Source of the DNA: Terriglobia bacterium
Lineage (GTDB): Bacteria; Acidobacteriota; Terriglobia; Bryobacterales; Bryobacteraceae
NCBI GenBank assembly: GCA_021325235.1
Contig: JAJPHN010000049.1
Location: forward strand, 1-64,000
Reading direction: 5' to 3'
Length of the DNA: 64,000 nt
A model generated the notes under the pieces. The model searched no databases, had not been told where the DNA came from, and worked only from the letters and a program-made list of their open reading frames with translations. The position numbers were made by a program, and so were the translations under genes. Within the stretch, counting starts at the first letter, position 1; each line of letters opens with the position of its first letter. Below, piece after piece: positions 16,801 to 24,545 of this stretch.

Positions 16801-17160
16801 CTCGATAGCAACAGTATCCGCCCCTGCAACAGGAAGCGTCACGGGCAAGCTCACCGTCCGATCCACATCGATGCGAACATTGGTCAGATCCACTGGCGCG
16901 AAGCGATCCAGACGTACGCTCACGGCGTAATCGCCTACCGGAAGCGACGAAAAATAGAAGCTCCCGTCCGCCGTCGTAAGCTGGGTCAAGGCGCGCTGAG
17001 TCAACTGGTTCGTGGCGGTGACCTGAGCACCGCGCAGGCTTCCGCCGGTCTGATCGGTGACGCGCCCCTGCAGCTTGCCGGTGGGATCCTGCGCGAACAC
17101 AACCGATGCTGCGAGACCTGCAAACAAACACACTTGCGACAACTTGTGAACACTTCCCAT
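13873..17160 (-). CDS. Oar-like TonB-dependent receptor with carboxypeptidase-regulatory domain
   Basis: 1095-residue outer-membrane receptor of the type abundant in Acidobacteriota. A signal peptide (LFAGLAASVVFAQ) is followed by a carboxypeptidase-regulatory-like beta-sandwich (GKLQGRVTDQTGGSLRGA, residues 28-110). A plug domain with LPLNGRNLTQLGLLQPGV and NNYLLDGVSNVDSVNGG comes next, then a large beta barrel ending in the aromatic LQLALKVLF. The substrate is not predictable; peptides, oligosaccharides or oligomers are usual guesses. It is the first gene of an operon with the AhpD-like selenoprotein. It is divergent, with only 42 bases between annotated starts, from the sensor-kinase/GH3 operon, which suggests shared control. 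Confidence 0.92.
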   Translation of the reverse strand: MGSVHKLSQVCLFAGLAASVVFAQDPTGKLQGRVTDQTGGSLRGAQVTATNQLTQRALTQLTTADGSFYFSSLPVGDYAVSVRLDRFAPVDLTNVRIDVDRTVSLPVTLPVAGADTVAIEVQGTADVSSALGDVVSSRNATDLPLNGRNLTQLGLLQPGVAPLTAGLLQAGGILRSGQAYAVNGQPPESNNYLLDGVSNVDSVNGGFALRTPPDAVNEFRILTSNAPAEYGQTSGATTSVITKSGGDAFHGSVYDFLRNNAFDARNFFAADTEPLHQNQFGATLGGPLRRGRDFFFVYYEGQRNSQGETQAAIVPTAVERTGDFSGLIDPSTGKPEQLIDYRGMFFPNHIIPGNRIPASMISPIALKAEKLYPLGNVSPSLYSATEMMSNNYDQGGFRLDHYFHNNDQLFARYATSSLNAFDPLPINGAGVPGFPVADEIRTHSATISDVHLFSPRTVQTIRAAFFRNVLFYGEAQNHTPASGLGFGYQPTLDSNLGVPYLIVSGYASVGNPITGPQKTYQNDYEGYYSLAATRGRHNLKFGAELDRQQINALLGIATNGFFVFAPFPINDSFASFLTGASVQFFQGGGDFSRGLRKWIVAGYAQDEWRVTSRLTLSYGLRYEVNTPYTEIRDRLNAWAPGMQSTKMPDAPAGLLFPGDRGVPAGIAPVDWHELMPRIGFAWDPEGDGKTSIRAGYGIFYDGFTNGQGGPLQAAVSALPWTEAYQLAGPGFNFADPYNGAPPPFVTGTYVRPATILTVQSGMKPPYSQNWNFSVQRSLGNGYLLDLRYVGNKGTHLPRFIEANPSLYTPGATPDNSEQRRPYADCNASGSCAFGSVGLIADNNTSTYHAFQAAFSKQLTQNMSFLASYWWSKSLDYVSSLNLAGSAPTLVTGENDLAQNPFDLRAEHGPSLFDATHRFVFSGTYVLPRWSGAPRLASVFVNGWQLNTIVNLATGTPFTVYDSANVSLQGSAPEITGFYSSKPDLISDPNAGPHTPNEWVSRTAFLQLNPTTQAGQFGNEGRNVVRGPGIETVDLSVFKNFSVSERARLQFRAESFNLLNHANFGLPEPDLQSPEFGQILNAAPPRLLQLALKVLF

Positions 17161-17202
17161 GCGAGACTCACAGCAGCCTAACAGGATTCGGCTACTTGCG
17201 TC

Positions 17203-20200
17203 GTGGGCCGCGCGATTGAACTTACAATCAATCTAAGTGTGGATTTGCGCTTCTGGAAATCCTGCTATACCAGACAATTGCGTGCCGCCGCCCTCCTCTC
17301 GACCTGCTTTTGCCTGCTGACGTGCGCTCGCGGTTATGCGCTCGATCCGGCCCGCAGCCTCGATCAGTTCACGTATCAGAATTGGCAAACCGGCAGCGGA
17401 CTCCCGCAAAACAGCGCGCACGCTGTGCTGCAAACGCGCGACGGCTTTCTCTGGATTGCAACCGAAGGAGGGCTGGTGCGCTTTGATGGCTCGCAGTTCC
17501 GCACCTTCGACGCACGCGGCACACCTGCGCTCGGCAGCAACAGCATTCGCGCGCTGATCGAAGACCCCGAAGGAGCGCTCTGGATCGCAACGGACGCCGC
17601 ACTTTGCCGCCGCAAGGGAGAGCAGATCGAATCCATTCAGAAAACGGCCGGCATTCTCGCCTTGCATCAGGATCACACGGGTGGGCTTTGGGCCGTTATG
17701 CCGGACGGCCTGGAGCGCTGGACATCGGATCCGGCCAAATCTCCGGCCCGTTTCTCGCTTGCTGATAACAGCCCTCGGTTCACCGGAGCGATTGCCTCGG
17801 ACGCGAGCGGAAGACTTTGGCTCGGCACCGAAACCGGACTCGCTGTCTGGCGTAACGGAACTTTCGAGAACGTGACGGCCAATCTGCCGCAGCAGCCGGT
17901 GGAATCTCTGCTCCTGGATCACTCGTCGCGCCTGTGGGTTGGCAGCGAAAAGGGCTTGTATATCGCCGAGCCCGTTGCCGGACGTGTTTTCCACCCAATC
18001 TGTCGCGATGCAAATCTCGCATCGATATCCGCACTGTTCGAGGATTTCGAACGATCGATCTGGATCGGTACGGGTTCGGGCGCTTACCGTATAACGAACC
18101 CGGAGCAGGGTTGCGAAAAGGCCGCCAACATCGGTAGCGGACCCGTTCTTTCGTTTGCCGAAGATGCCGAGGGCGATCTCTGGATTGGCAGTGAGTCCGC
18201 AGGGCTCTCCATCGTCCGCAATCAGAAGTTCGTCACCTATACCTCGCGCAGCGGCCTTGCATCCGATACGGTGCGGTGCGTCTTCGAAACGCGGGATGGC
18301 CGGCTGTTCTTCGGCGGCAACGATGGCCTCACCGAGATGCGCGCTGGCCGCACCCAGCGCTTTACCACGGCCGACGGCTTGGCCAGCAACATTGTCTTAT
18401 CGCTTGGCGAGGACAACTCAGGTGATCTGCTGATCGGCACACCCGACGGATTGGATCGGCTTCATAACGGAGCGTTTTCACTGACTACTTCATCGGATGG
18501 CCTGCCCGATGATTTCGTCCGTTCGCTGTACACAGATAGCGATGGATCGCTCTGGATTGGGACGCGCCGAGGACTCGCGCATCAGGATCTCTCGCACCGC
18601 ATTACGACTTACACGCAGGCGAATGGCCTCGGCAGCGATCTGGTCGGAGCTGTTCTGCGCGACCGGCACGGGCGGCTTTGGGCGGCTACTCTGGACGGTC
18701 TCAGCGTGCTCGAAGACGGTCACTTTCAAAACTTCCGCACGCGCGACGGACTCTCGAGCGACGTCGTCACTGCACTCTACCAAGACGCTGACGGCGATCT
18801 CTGGATCGGGACACAGGACGCTGGCCTCAATCTGCGCACGCGCGAACGCTTCTTGCGCCTGCCGCGCACGATCGGGCTGCCGGAGGCCGTTTACGGCATT
18901 GTTGAAGATGCAAACGGCGAACTTTGGATCCCGTCGAAATCGGGAATTGCGCGCGTAAACCGAGCTGAACTGAAAGCGGCGGCCGAAAACGGGAATCGCA
19001 AGATCAATGTCGTCTGGTACAACACGAGCGATGGTTTGCTGGTCGATGAATGCAGCATTGGCGGCCATCCGGAAGTGTGGAAGGCAAACGACGGTACGCT
19101 GTGGTTTTCTACGCTGAAGGGTGCCGCCGCCCTCTCGCCTCGCGCTGCGCGTCTCAACCGCATTCTCCCGCCCGTGTCCATCGAATCGATCCAGGTCGAT
19201 ACTCAACTTCTCGCGCCGGCCGCAGTACGCGATCTGCGGCCGGGCACTGCGAGGCTAACTTTCAACTATGCCGCGCTGAGCTTCGCTGCTCCGCAGAAGA
19301 TCCGCTATCGCTACCGGCTCGAAGGCTTCGATGAAAACTGGATCGACGCCGGCTCTGATCGAAGCGCGTATTACACCAACATCCCTCCCGGCGAGTACAG
19401 TTTCCGCGTAATCGCACGCAATAACGACGGCTTCTGGAATGAAGCCGGGGCGCTTACGACATTCCGGCTGGAGCCCCGCTTCTATCAGACGCTGTGGTTT
19501 TATTTCGTCTGCGCGCTGGGGCTTGCGGCTGCTTCGTATGGAATCTATCGCTGGCGTCTGCTCGAAATCGAGGCACGTTTTCAGGCCGTTTTGCAGGAGC
19601 GCAATCGCATCGGACGCGAAATCCACGATACGCTGGCGCAGAGTTTTGTCGCGGTTTCGATGCAGCTCGAGATCGTCTCGCGTCTGCTGAATGTTTCCGT
19701 CGAAGCGGCCCGCGAACATCTCGATCAGGCACGCACGCAAGTTCGGGAAGGCCTGGCGGAAGCGCGCCGTGCTATCTGGCAGTTGCGGTCCGAGTCGGCC
19801 GGCAACGAAGATCTGGCCGCGCGTGTCTCCAAAACAGCGCAGCAGGCCATCGGCTTGAACCCCGTGAAACTGACCATGGAAGTGCACGGCACGTATCGGC
19901 CGCTGCGGCCCGAGGTCGAAGAAGAACTTCTACGCATCAGCCAGGAAGCGGTGAACAATTCGCTGCGCCACGCCAAACCGAATAAAATTGCAATCGAGCT
20001 CTCGTACGCCGCCAAACAACTGCGCATGACTATCGCCGACGACGGTATCGGCTTTACTCCGGGCACGGTCGATACCGGCCCGAACGGCCACTTCGGCCTG
20101 AAAGGAATGCGCGAACGGGCGGAACAGATCCATGCCAACCTGGTGGTCGACAGCGCCGCTGGCAGAGGAACCAAAGTGCTTGTGGAGGCACCCCTAAACT

Positions 20201-20205
20201 CATGA
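17203..20205 (+). CDS. Two-component sensor histidine kinase with periplasmic beta-propellers (Reg_prop, Y_Y_Y, HisKA_3)
   Basis: 1000 residues. After a signal segment (LRAAALLSTCFCLLTCARGYA) come about 14 propeller motifs of the form DGxLWIGTxxGL (for example DGFLWIATEGGL, EGDLWIGSESAGL, DGSLWIGTRRGL), enough for two seven-bladed propellers. A Y_Y_Y domain (RYRLEGFDENWIDAG) follows, then one membrane helix near 764-786, and a HisKA_3 box, RIGREIHDTLAQSF, with H808. The ATPase domain has QEAVNNSLRHA, ADDGIGF and GLKGMRERA. It probably senses a saccharide in the periplasm and phosphorylates the next gene product. The GTG start at 17203 is uncertain; TTG 17278 would fit the signal peptide better and leave room for a promoter. 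Confidence 0.93.
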   Translation: MGRAIELTINLSVDLRFWKSCYTRQLRAAALLSTCFCLLTCARGYALDPARSLDQFTYQNWQTGSGLPQNSAHAVLQTRDGFLWIATEGGLVRFDGSQFRTFDARGTPALGSNSIRALIEDPEGALWIATDAALCRRKGEQIESIQKTAGILALHQDHTGGLWAVMPDGLERWTSDPAKSPARFSLADNSPRFTGAIASDASGRLWLGTETGLAVWRNGTFENVTANLPQQPVESLLLDHSSRLWVGSEKGLYIAEPVAGRVFHPICRDANLASISALFEDFERSIWIGTGSGAYRITNPEQGCEKAANIGSGPVLSFAEDAEGDLWIGSESAGLSIVRNQKFVTYTSRSGLASDTVRCVFETRDGRLFFGGNDGLTEMRAGRTQRFTTADGLASNIVLSLGEDNSGDLLIGTPDGLDRLHNGAFSLTTSSDGLPDDFVRSLYTDSDGSLWIGTRRGLAHQDLSHRITTYTQANGLGSDLVGAVLRDRHGRLWAATLDGLSVLEDGHFQNFRTRDGLSSDVVTALYQDADGDLWIGTQDAGLNLRTRERFLRLPRTIGLPEAVYGIVEDANGELWIPSKSGIARVNRAELKAAAENGNRKINVVWYNTSDGLLVDECSIGGHPEVWKANDGTLWFSTLKGAAALSPRAARLNRILPPVSIESIQVDTQLLAPAAVRDLRPGTARLTFNYAALSFAAPQKIRYRYRLEGFDENWIDAGSDRSAYYTNIPPGEYSFRVIARNNDGFWNEAGALTTFRLEPRFYQTLWFYFVCALGLAAASYGIYRWRLLEIEARFQAVLQERNRIGREIHDTLAQSFVAVSMQLEIVSRLLNVSVEAAREHLDQARTQVREGLAEARRAIWQLRSESAGNEDLAARVSKTAQQAIGLNPVKLTMEVHGTYRPLRPEVEEELLRISQEAVNNSLRHAKPNKIAIELSYAAKQLRMTIADDGIGFTPGTVDTGPNGHFGLKGMRERAEQIHANLVVDSAAGRGTKVLVEAPLNS

Positions 20206-20843
20206 ATCCGATTCGTCTCATCGTCGCCGACGATCATCACGTCGTACGCCAGGGCTTGATCGCCCTGCTCAAGACTGTTCCCGATATGCAGGTGGTTGGC
20301 GAAGCCGCCGACGGCGAGCAGGCCGTCGCACTCTATCGCCAGCACCGGCCCGACGTCGCCATCATGGATCTGCGCATGCCGAAGAAGAGCGGCGTCGATG
20401 CGATTACGGAGATTCGCCGCGATGAGCCGAATGCGCGCGTGATCGTGTTGACCACATTCGACGGCGACGAAGATATTTATCGCGCTCTGCAGGCCGGCGC
20501 TCGCGGCTATCTGCTGAAGGATATGTTTGGCGAAGAGCTGATCGAGGCGATCCGCACCGTGCATGCAGGAAGGCAACGCATCCCTGCCGCGGTTGCGCAG
20601 CGTCTGGCCGAGCGCATGGTCGGACCGAGCCTGACGCCGCGCGAACTCGAAGTGCTCGAGTGCATAGTGGCGGGAAAGAGTAACCGCGACATCGGGCTTG
20701 ATCTCGCAATCTCGGAAGCAACGGTCAAAACGCACATCAACAATCTGCTCAGCAAACTGGGGGTCGCCGATCGCACGCAGGCCGCCACCACGGCTCTGCA
20801 GCGCGGCATTGTTCATTTGCCGGCCAAGGAAAATCGCGCATGA
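20202..20843 (+). CDS. NarL/LuxR-type response regulator
   Basis: 213 residues. The receiver domain holds the acidic pair D10-D11, the phosphoacceptor D56 (VAIMDLRMPKKSG) and the lysine in YLLKDM. A LuxR-type helix-turn-helix follows (LTPRELEVLECIVAGKSNRDIG, split: recognition part ISEATVKTHINNLLSKLG). It should be the partner of the propeller kinase, whose stop it overlaps by ATGA. Its own stop overlaps the next start in the same way. Its targets are likely the surrounding GH3 and receptor operons; that is inferred from position. Confidence 0.95.
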   Translation: MNPIRLIVADDHHVVRQGLIALLKTVPDMQVVGEAADGEQAVALYRQHRPDVAIMDLRMPKKSGVDAITEIRRDEPNARVIVLTTFDGDEDIYRALQAGARGYLLKDMFGEELIEAIRTVHAGRQRIPAAVAQRLAERMVGPSLTPRELEVLECIVAGKSNRDIGLDLAISEATVKTHINNLLSKLGVADRTQAATTALQRGIVHLPAKENRA

Positions 20844-21334
20844 TTCGATGCGCGGCGGCGCTAGTTCTGCTTTTTCTCTATGCGGGCGCGGCAAACTGGC
20901 GGCCTGCAAACGAAGCCGAGCTGAAAGAAGTGATTCCTGCGCGCGCACCGGTCGGCAGCGAGCGCATCGAGACCGAGTTCCGCACGGCCTCCGGCATTAC
21001 CGACGGCAAGGGTCGTTATATCGCGGGCGTGGTGCTCATCACCGCCGGCTATTCCGCCGATGGCAAATACTCGCACTTCTTGGTCGTGCAGGCGCCCATG
21101 AAAATCGCCGATTTCGTGCTCAAGCCGGGTAATTACGTCTTCGGCTGGCGCCACGAAGATGATGGCTTGCGCGTCATGTTTTACGAAGCGCAATCGGGTA
21201 AACTCCTCGGCACCGTCGATGCTGTGCGCAACAGCACGATCGGCAAAATCGAATCCTTTCATCTCTTCCCGCCGAATGAAAAATCTGTGATCCAGATCGG
21301 CCGCTTCGCCTTTCCGTATAAGATTGCGGAATAA
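20840..21334 (+). CDS. Small secreted protein of unknown function
   Basis: 164 residues with a short signal peptide (MIRCAAALVLLFLYAGAANW). The mature part is a predicted all-beta protein (ITDGKGRYIAGVVLITAG, FVLKPGNYVFGWRHEDDG, GKLLGTVDAVRNSTIGK), similar in style to secreted proteins common in Acidobacteriota. I recognise no catalytic motif. It is coupled by ATGA to the response regulator and lies eight bases before the GH3 gene, so belongs to the kinase-regulator-GH3 operon. A carbohydrate- or ligand-binding helper is possible but unproven. Confidence 0.75.
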   Translation: MIRCAAALVLLFLYAGAANWRPANEAELKEVIPARAPVGSERIETEFRTASGITDGKGRYIAGVVLITAGYSADGKYSHFLVVQAPMKIADFVLKPGNYVFGWRHEDDGLRVMFYEAQSGKLLGTVDAVRNSTIGKIESFHLFPPNEKSVIQIGRFAFPYKIAE

Positions 21335-21342
21335 GCCTGCTC

Positions 21343-23988
21343 ATGCCTGTACGAAACTGGTTCCTTCCGCTGCTGCTCTGCTCCTTTGCTCTACGCGCTC
21401 AGTCGCCCGACGAGGCCGCGCTTCGCAAGCGTGCGGCTGATCTCGTCAGCCGCATGACGCTCGAGGAAAAAGTTTCGCAGATGCAAAACCATTCCGCCGC
21501 CATCCCGCGTCTCAACATTCCCGAATACGACTGGTGGAATGAAGGGCTGCATGGCATTGCGCGTTCCGGCTACGCCACCGTATTTCCGCAGGCGATCGGT
21601 CTCGCGGCGACCTGGGATACCGATCTCATGCACCGTGTTTCCGACACGATTTCTACCGAAGCGCGAGCCAAATACAACGACGCCATTCGCCGGGGCATTC
21701 ACAGCATCTATTACGGCCTGACCATCTGGTCGCCAAACATCAACATCTTTCGCGATCCGCGCTGGGGCCGCGGCCAGGAGACTTACGGGGAGGACCCATA
21801 CCTGACCAGCCGGCTTGCCGTTGCGTTCATTCGCGGGCTGCAGGGCGACGATTCCCATTACCTGAAGACCGTCGCGACACCGAAACACTTCGTGGTTCAC
21901 AGCGGACCGGAATCCGAGCGCCACAAGTTCAATGTTTCGCCGTCGCCTTTCGATCTGGAAGACACCTATCTGTTCGCCTTTCGCGCTGCCATTACCGAAG
22001 CGCGCGCCGATTCGCTGATGTGCGCCTACAATGCCGTGAATGGCGTGCCCGCCTGCGCCAATCGCGATCTGCTCGATACCACGCTTCGCAAAGACTGGCA
22101 GTTTAACGGTTTCGTGACCTCCGACTGCGGCGCCATCTCCGATTTCTTCTCCAAAGATGGCCACCACTTCTCGCCCGATGCTCCGCATGCCGCAGCGGCC
22201 GCGCTGCTGGCCGGTACCGACACCAGTTGCGGTACCGAATATGCTGCGCTCACTGCAGCCGTCAAGCAGGGTCTGGTGAGCGAAGATGTGATCAATACGG
22301 CCGTCGAGCGGCTCATGCTGGCGCGCCTGCGGCTGGGGCTGTTCGATCCGCCCGCCCAGGTTCCATACGCGCAGATTCCGTTTTCAGAAAACGATTCGGC
22401 TTCTCACCGCGAGCTGTCGCTCGAGACGGCCCGCCGCTCGATGGTGCTCCTCAAGAATGACGAGAACACTCTGCCTCTCAGCGACAAGGTGAAAACGATC
22501 GCCGTGATCGGGCCCAATGCCGCCTCGCTCGCCTCGCTCGAAGGCAACTACAACGGCGTCCCCTCACAACCGGTACTGCCGGTCGATGGAATTGAGCAGG
22601 AATTTCGCGGACGTGCCAAAGTCCTCTACGCACAGGGTTCGTCTTACGCCGATAATGTCTCGCTGCCTGTGCCGCGTACGGCGCTTCATCCGCCGCACGG
22701 TCACGAGGAAGGTCTCAGAGGCGAGTACTTCGACAACACGGAGCTGCATGGCAAACCCGTGCTGACACGTATCGATCGTCAGATCGATTTCGACTGGAAC
22801 TCGGCCAGTCCGGCGCGCGGCATTCCCGCCAACGGTTTTGCCGTGCGCTGGTCGGGCACCATCACGCCTCCAAAAATCGGCGATTATTCCTTCGATCTCA
22901 CGTTTGCGCACTGCTATCCGTGCTACAGCCGCGAGTCGTTCGTGGTCTTTATCGATCACAAGCGCGTCGCCGCTTTTTCAACAGATGAATCGAAGAGTTC
23001 GCACGCCACCACTACCCCGCCTTTTCACATCCATTTTGCGAATACGCGCGCGCATCACATTCGCATTGATTATTCTCATCGCTCTCCTCTCTTCGCCGCC
23101 GGTCTCACTCTCAACTGGCAACCTCCTCCCGGCGCGCTCTTGCCCGAAGCCGCGGCGGTTGCAAAACAAGCCGATGCCGTGATCGCATTCGTCGGACTCT
23201 CGCCCGAGCTCGAAGGCGAGGAGATGCCGGTGCACGTGGAAGGTTTCGCAGGCGGCGACCGCACCAGCATCGATTTGCCCGCGGCCCAGAACAATCTTCT
23301 GACCGCCATCGAAGCAAGCGGCAAACCATTGATCGTTGTGCTGCTCAACGGGAGCGCCGTCGCAGTGAATTTCGCACGTGAGCACGCCAAGGCAATCCTC
23401 GAAGCCTGGTATCCGGGCGAAGCCGGAGGAAATGCAATCGCCGAAACGCTGAGCGGCAAAAATAATCCGGGCGGCCGCCTGCCCGTGACCTTTTACGCGT
23501 CCACCGATCAACTCCCGCCATTTACCGATTACTCGATGCGCCACCGCACGTATCGCTTCTTCACCGGGCAGCCGCTTTATCCGTTCGGTTACGGCCTCAG
23601 CTACACGCAATTCGCGTACTCGAATCTACGCGTCTCGCCCGAACAGGCCGATTCCTCCAATTCAGTTACTGTCGAAGCGGATGTACGCAACGCCGGCCCG
23701 CGTCGTGGCGACGAAGTAGTTGAGCTCTATCTCACCACTCCTCCCTTCCCGAATGCACCCCTGCGAGCTTTGCGAGGGTTCTCCCGGATCTCGCTCGATC
23801 CAGGCGAGAGCCGCCATGTCTCCTTCGAGCTCTCGCCCCGCCAGCTAAGTTCGGTTGCGGAAGACGGCTCGCGTAGCGTTCTCGCTGGCGAGTACAAGTT
23901 CACCCTCGGCGGCTCACAACCCGGTCCTGGCTTCAACGGCCTTCAGGGAAAATTCACGGTCGCTGCCGGAAGCAAGCTGCCAAAGTGA
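21343..23988 (+). CDS. Secreted GH3 glycosidase (beta-xylosidase/beta-glucosidase type) with PA14 insert
   Basis: 881 residues with a signal peptide (WFLPLLLCSFALRAQ). The GH3 N-terminal barrel has YDWWNEGLHGIARSGYATVFPQ (split), RDPRWGRGQETYGEDPYL, the KHFVVHSGPE segment and the nucleophile D261 in FVTSDCGAISDFF. This pattern resembles plant and fungal beta-xylosidase/arabinosidase GH3 enzymes. A PA14 carbohydrate-binding domain (EEGLRGEYFDNTELHG, about 465-600) is inserted into the second GH3 domain. A fibronectin-like C-terminal domain (VTVEADVRNAGPRRGDEVV) ends the protein. It is the last gene of the propeller-kinase operon, so it is the likely output of that sensor. Exact sugar specificity is not determined. 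Confidence 0.93.
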   Translation: MPVRNWFLPLLLCSFALRAQSPDEAALRKRAADLVSRMTLEEKVSQMQNHSAAIPRLNIPEYDWWNEGLHGIARSGYATVFPQAIGLAATWDTDLMHRVSDTISTEARAKYNDAIRRGIHSIYYGLTIWSPNINIFRDPRWGRGQETYGEDPYLTSRLAVAFIRGLQGDDSHYLKTVATPKHFVVHSGPESERHKFNVSPSPFDLEDTYLFAFRAAITEARADSLMCAYNAVNGVPACANRDLLDTTLRKDWQFNGFVTSDCGAISDFFSKDGHHFSPDAPHAAAAALLAGTDTSCGTEYAALTAAVKQGLVSEDVINTAVERLMLARLRLGLFDPPAQVPYAQIPFSENDSASHRELSLETARRSMVLLKNDENTLPLSDKVKTIAVIGPNAASLASLEGNYNGVPSQPVLPVDGIEQEFRGRAKVLYAQGSSYADNVSLPVPRTALHPPHGHEEGLRGEYFDNTELHGKPVLTRIDRQIDFDWNSASPARGIPANGFAVRWSGTITPPKIGDYSFDLTFAHCYPCYSRESFVVFIDHKRVAAFSTDESKSSHATTTPPFHIHFANTRAHHIRIDYSHRSPLFAAGLTLNWQPPPGALLPEAAAVAKQADAVIAFVGLSPELEGEEMPVHVEGFAGGDRTSIDLPAAQNNLLTAIEASGKPLIVVLLNGSAVAVNFAREHAKAILEAWYPGEAGGNAIAETLSGKNNPGGRLPVTFYASTDQLPPFTDYSMRHRTYRFFTGQPLYPFGYGLSYTQFAYSNLRVSPEQADSSNSVTVEADVRNAGPRRGDEVVELYLTTPPFPNAPLRALRGFSRISLDPGESRHVSFELSPRQLSSVAEDGSRSVLAGEYKFTLGGSQPGPGFNGLQGKFTVAAGSKLPK

Positions 23989-24008
23989 AATGCACGCTCT
24001 ATAAGGTC

Positions 24009-24474
24009 TCAGCTCGCGCTCCATCGCACGTCTAAGTCGGGCAGACCAGCGCTATTGAAGCGCGCGTAGCAGTACCGGTCGGCGATTCTTCCGCCTGGAA
24101 GTGGATTTGCCGCGCGTTGTATCCCCTCGAAAGCGAAACCCAGGTGCTCCGCGACCCGGCGGCTCGGCTCATTCCCGCTGGAATGCGTCAGTCCCACGCG
24201 CCGCATCTCGAGGGCGCCGAATGCATAACGCAGCAGCGCATTGGTAGCCTCGATCGCAATACCTTACCCTTGCGCACTCTTGCGAACCCAGTATCCGGTG
24301 GCGCTTAGCCGTGAAGTCATCGCGCTTCTCCGCCCACCGCATCCACCGGTGCAAATCATCCCACGTTTCGAGAACCGCCGCAGCCGTGATCGCTCCGTCG
24401 CCTGCCTGCTTCGGCCGAAGCAGCAACCGAGGTGTGCGGATGGGCATCGGAATTTCAATCAGAACCGGGTCCAT
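24009..24474 (-). pseudogene. Decayed GNAT (RimJ/RimL-type) acetyltransferase
   Basis: The start, MDPVLIEIPMPIRTPRLLLRP, then WDDLHRWMRWAEKRDDFTA, is a normal RimJ/RimL N-terminus. The sequence then jumps, in another frame, to TGYWVRKSAQG, which belongs about 40 residues further on, so an internal deletion that also shifts the frame has occurred. A TAA at 24264-24266 then interrupts the acetyl-CoA loop, although the same frame continues as AIEATNALLRYAFGALEMRR and VGLTHSSGNEPSRRVAEHLGF. Two independent lesions make this a clear pseudogene. Because the stop is TAA and not at a cysteine position, recoding does not explain it. Confidence 0.85.
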
Positions 24475-24545
24475 ACACGCATGGCGACTCATCTTAACGG
24501 CTATTCGCGCGCACGTTTCGAAACGGCCGTCCGATACTGAATGAG

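Noticed and set aside
19725-20948. 407-codon minus-strand frame over the kinase/regulator junction
   Set aside because: Antisense to the histidine kinase and response regulator, both with complete motifs; no own domain.
24264-24266. Selenocysteine or other recoding in the GNAT gene
   Set aside because: The stop is TAA, not TGA, no cysteine is expected there, and a second frame-shifting deletion exists.
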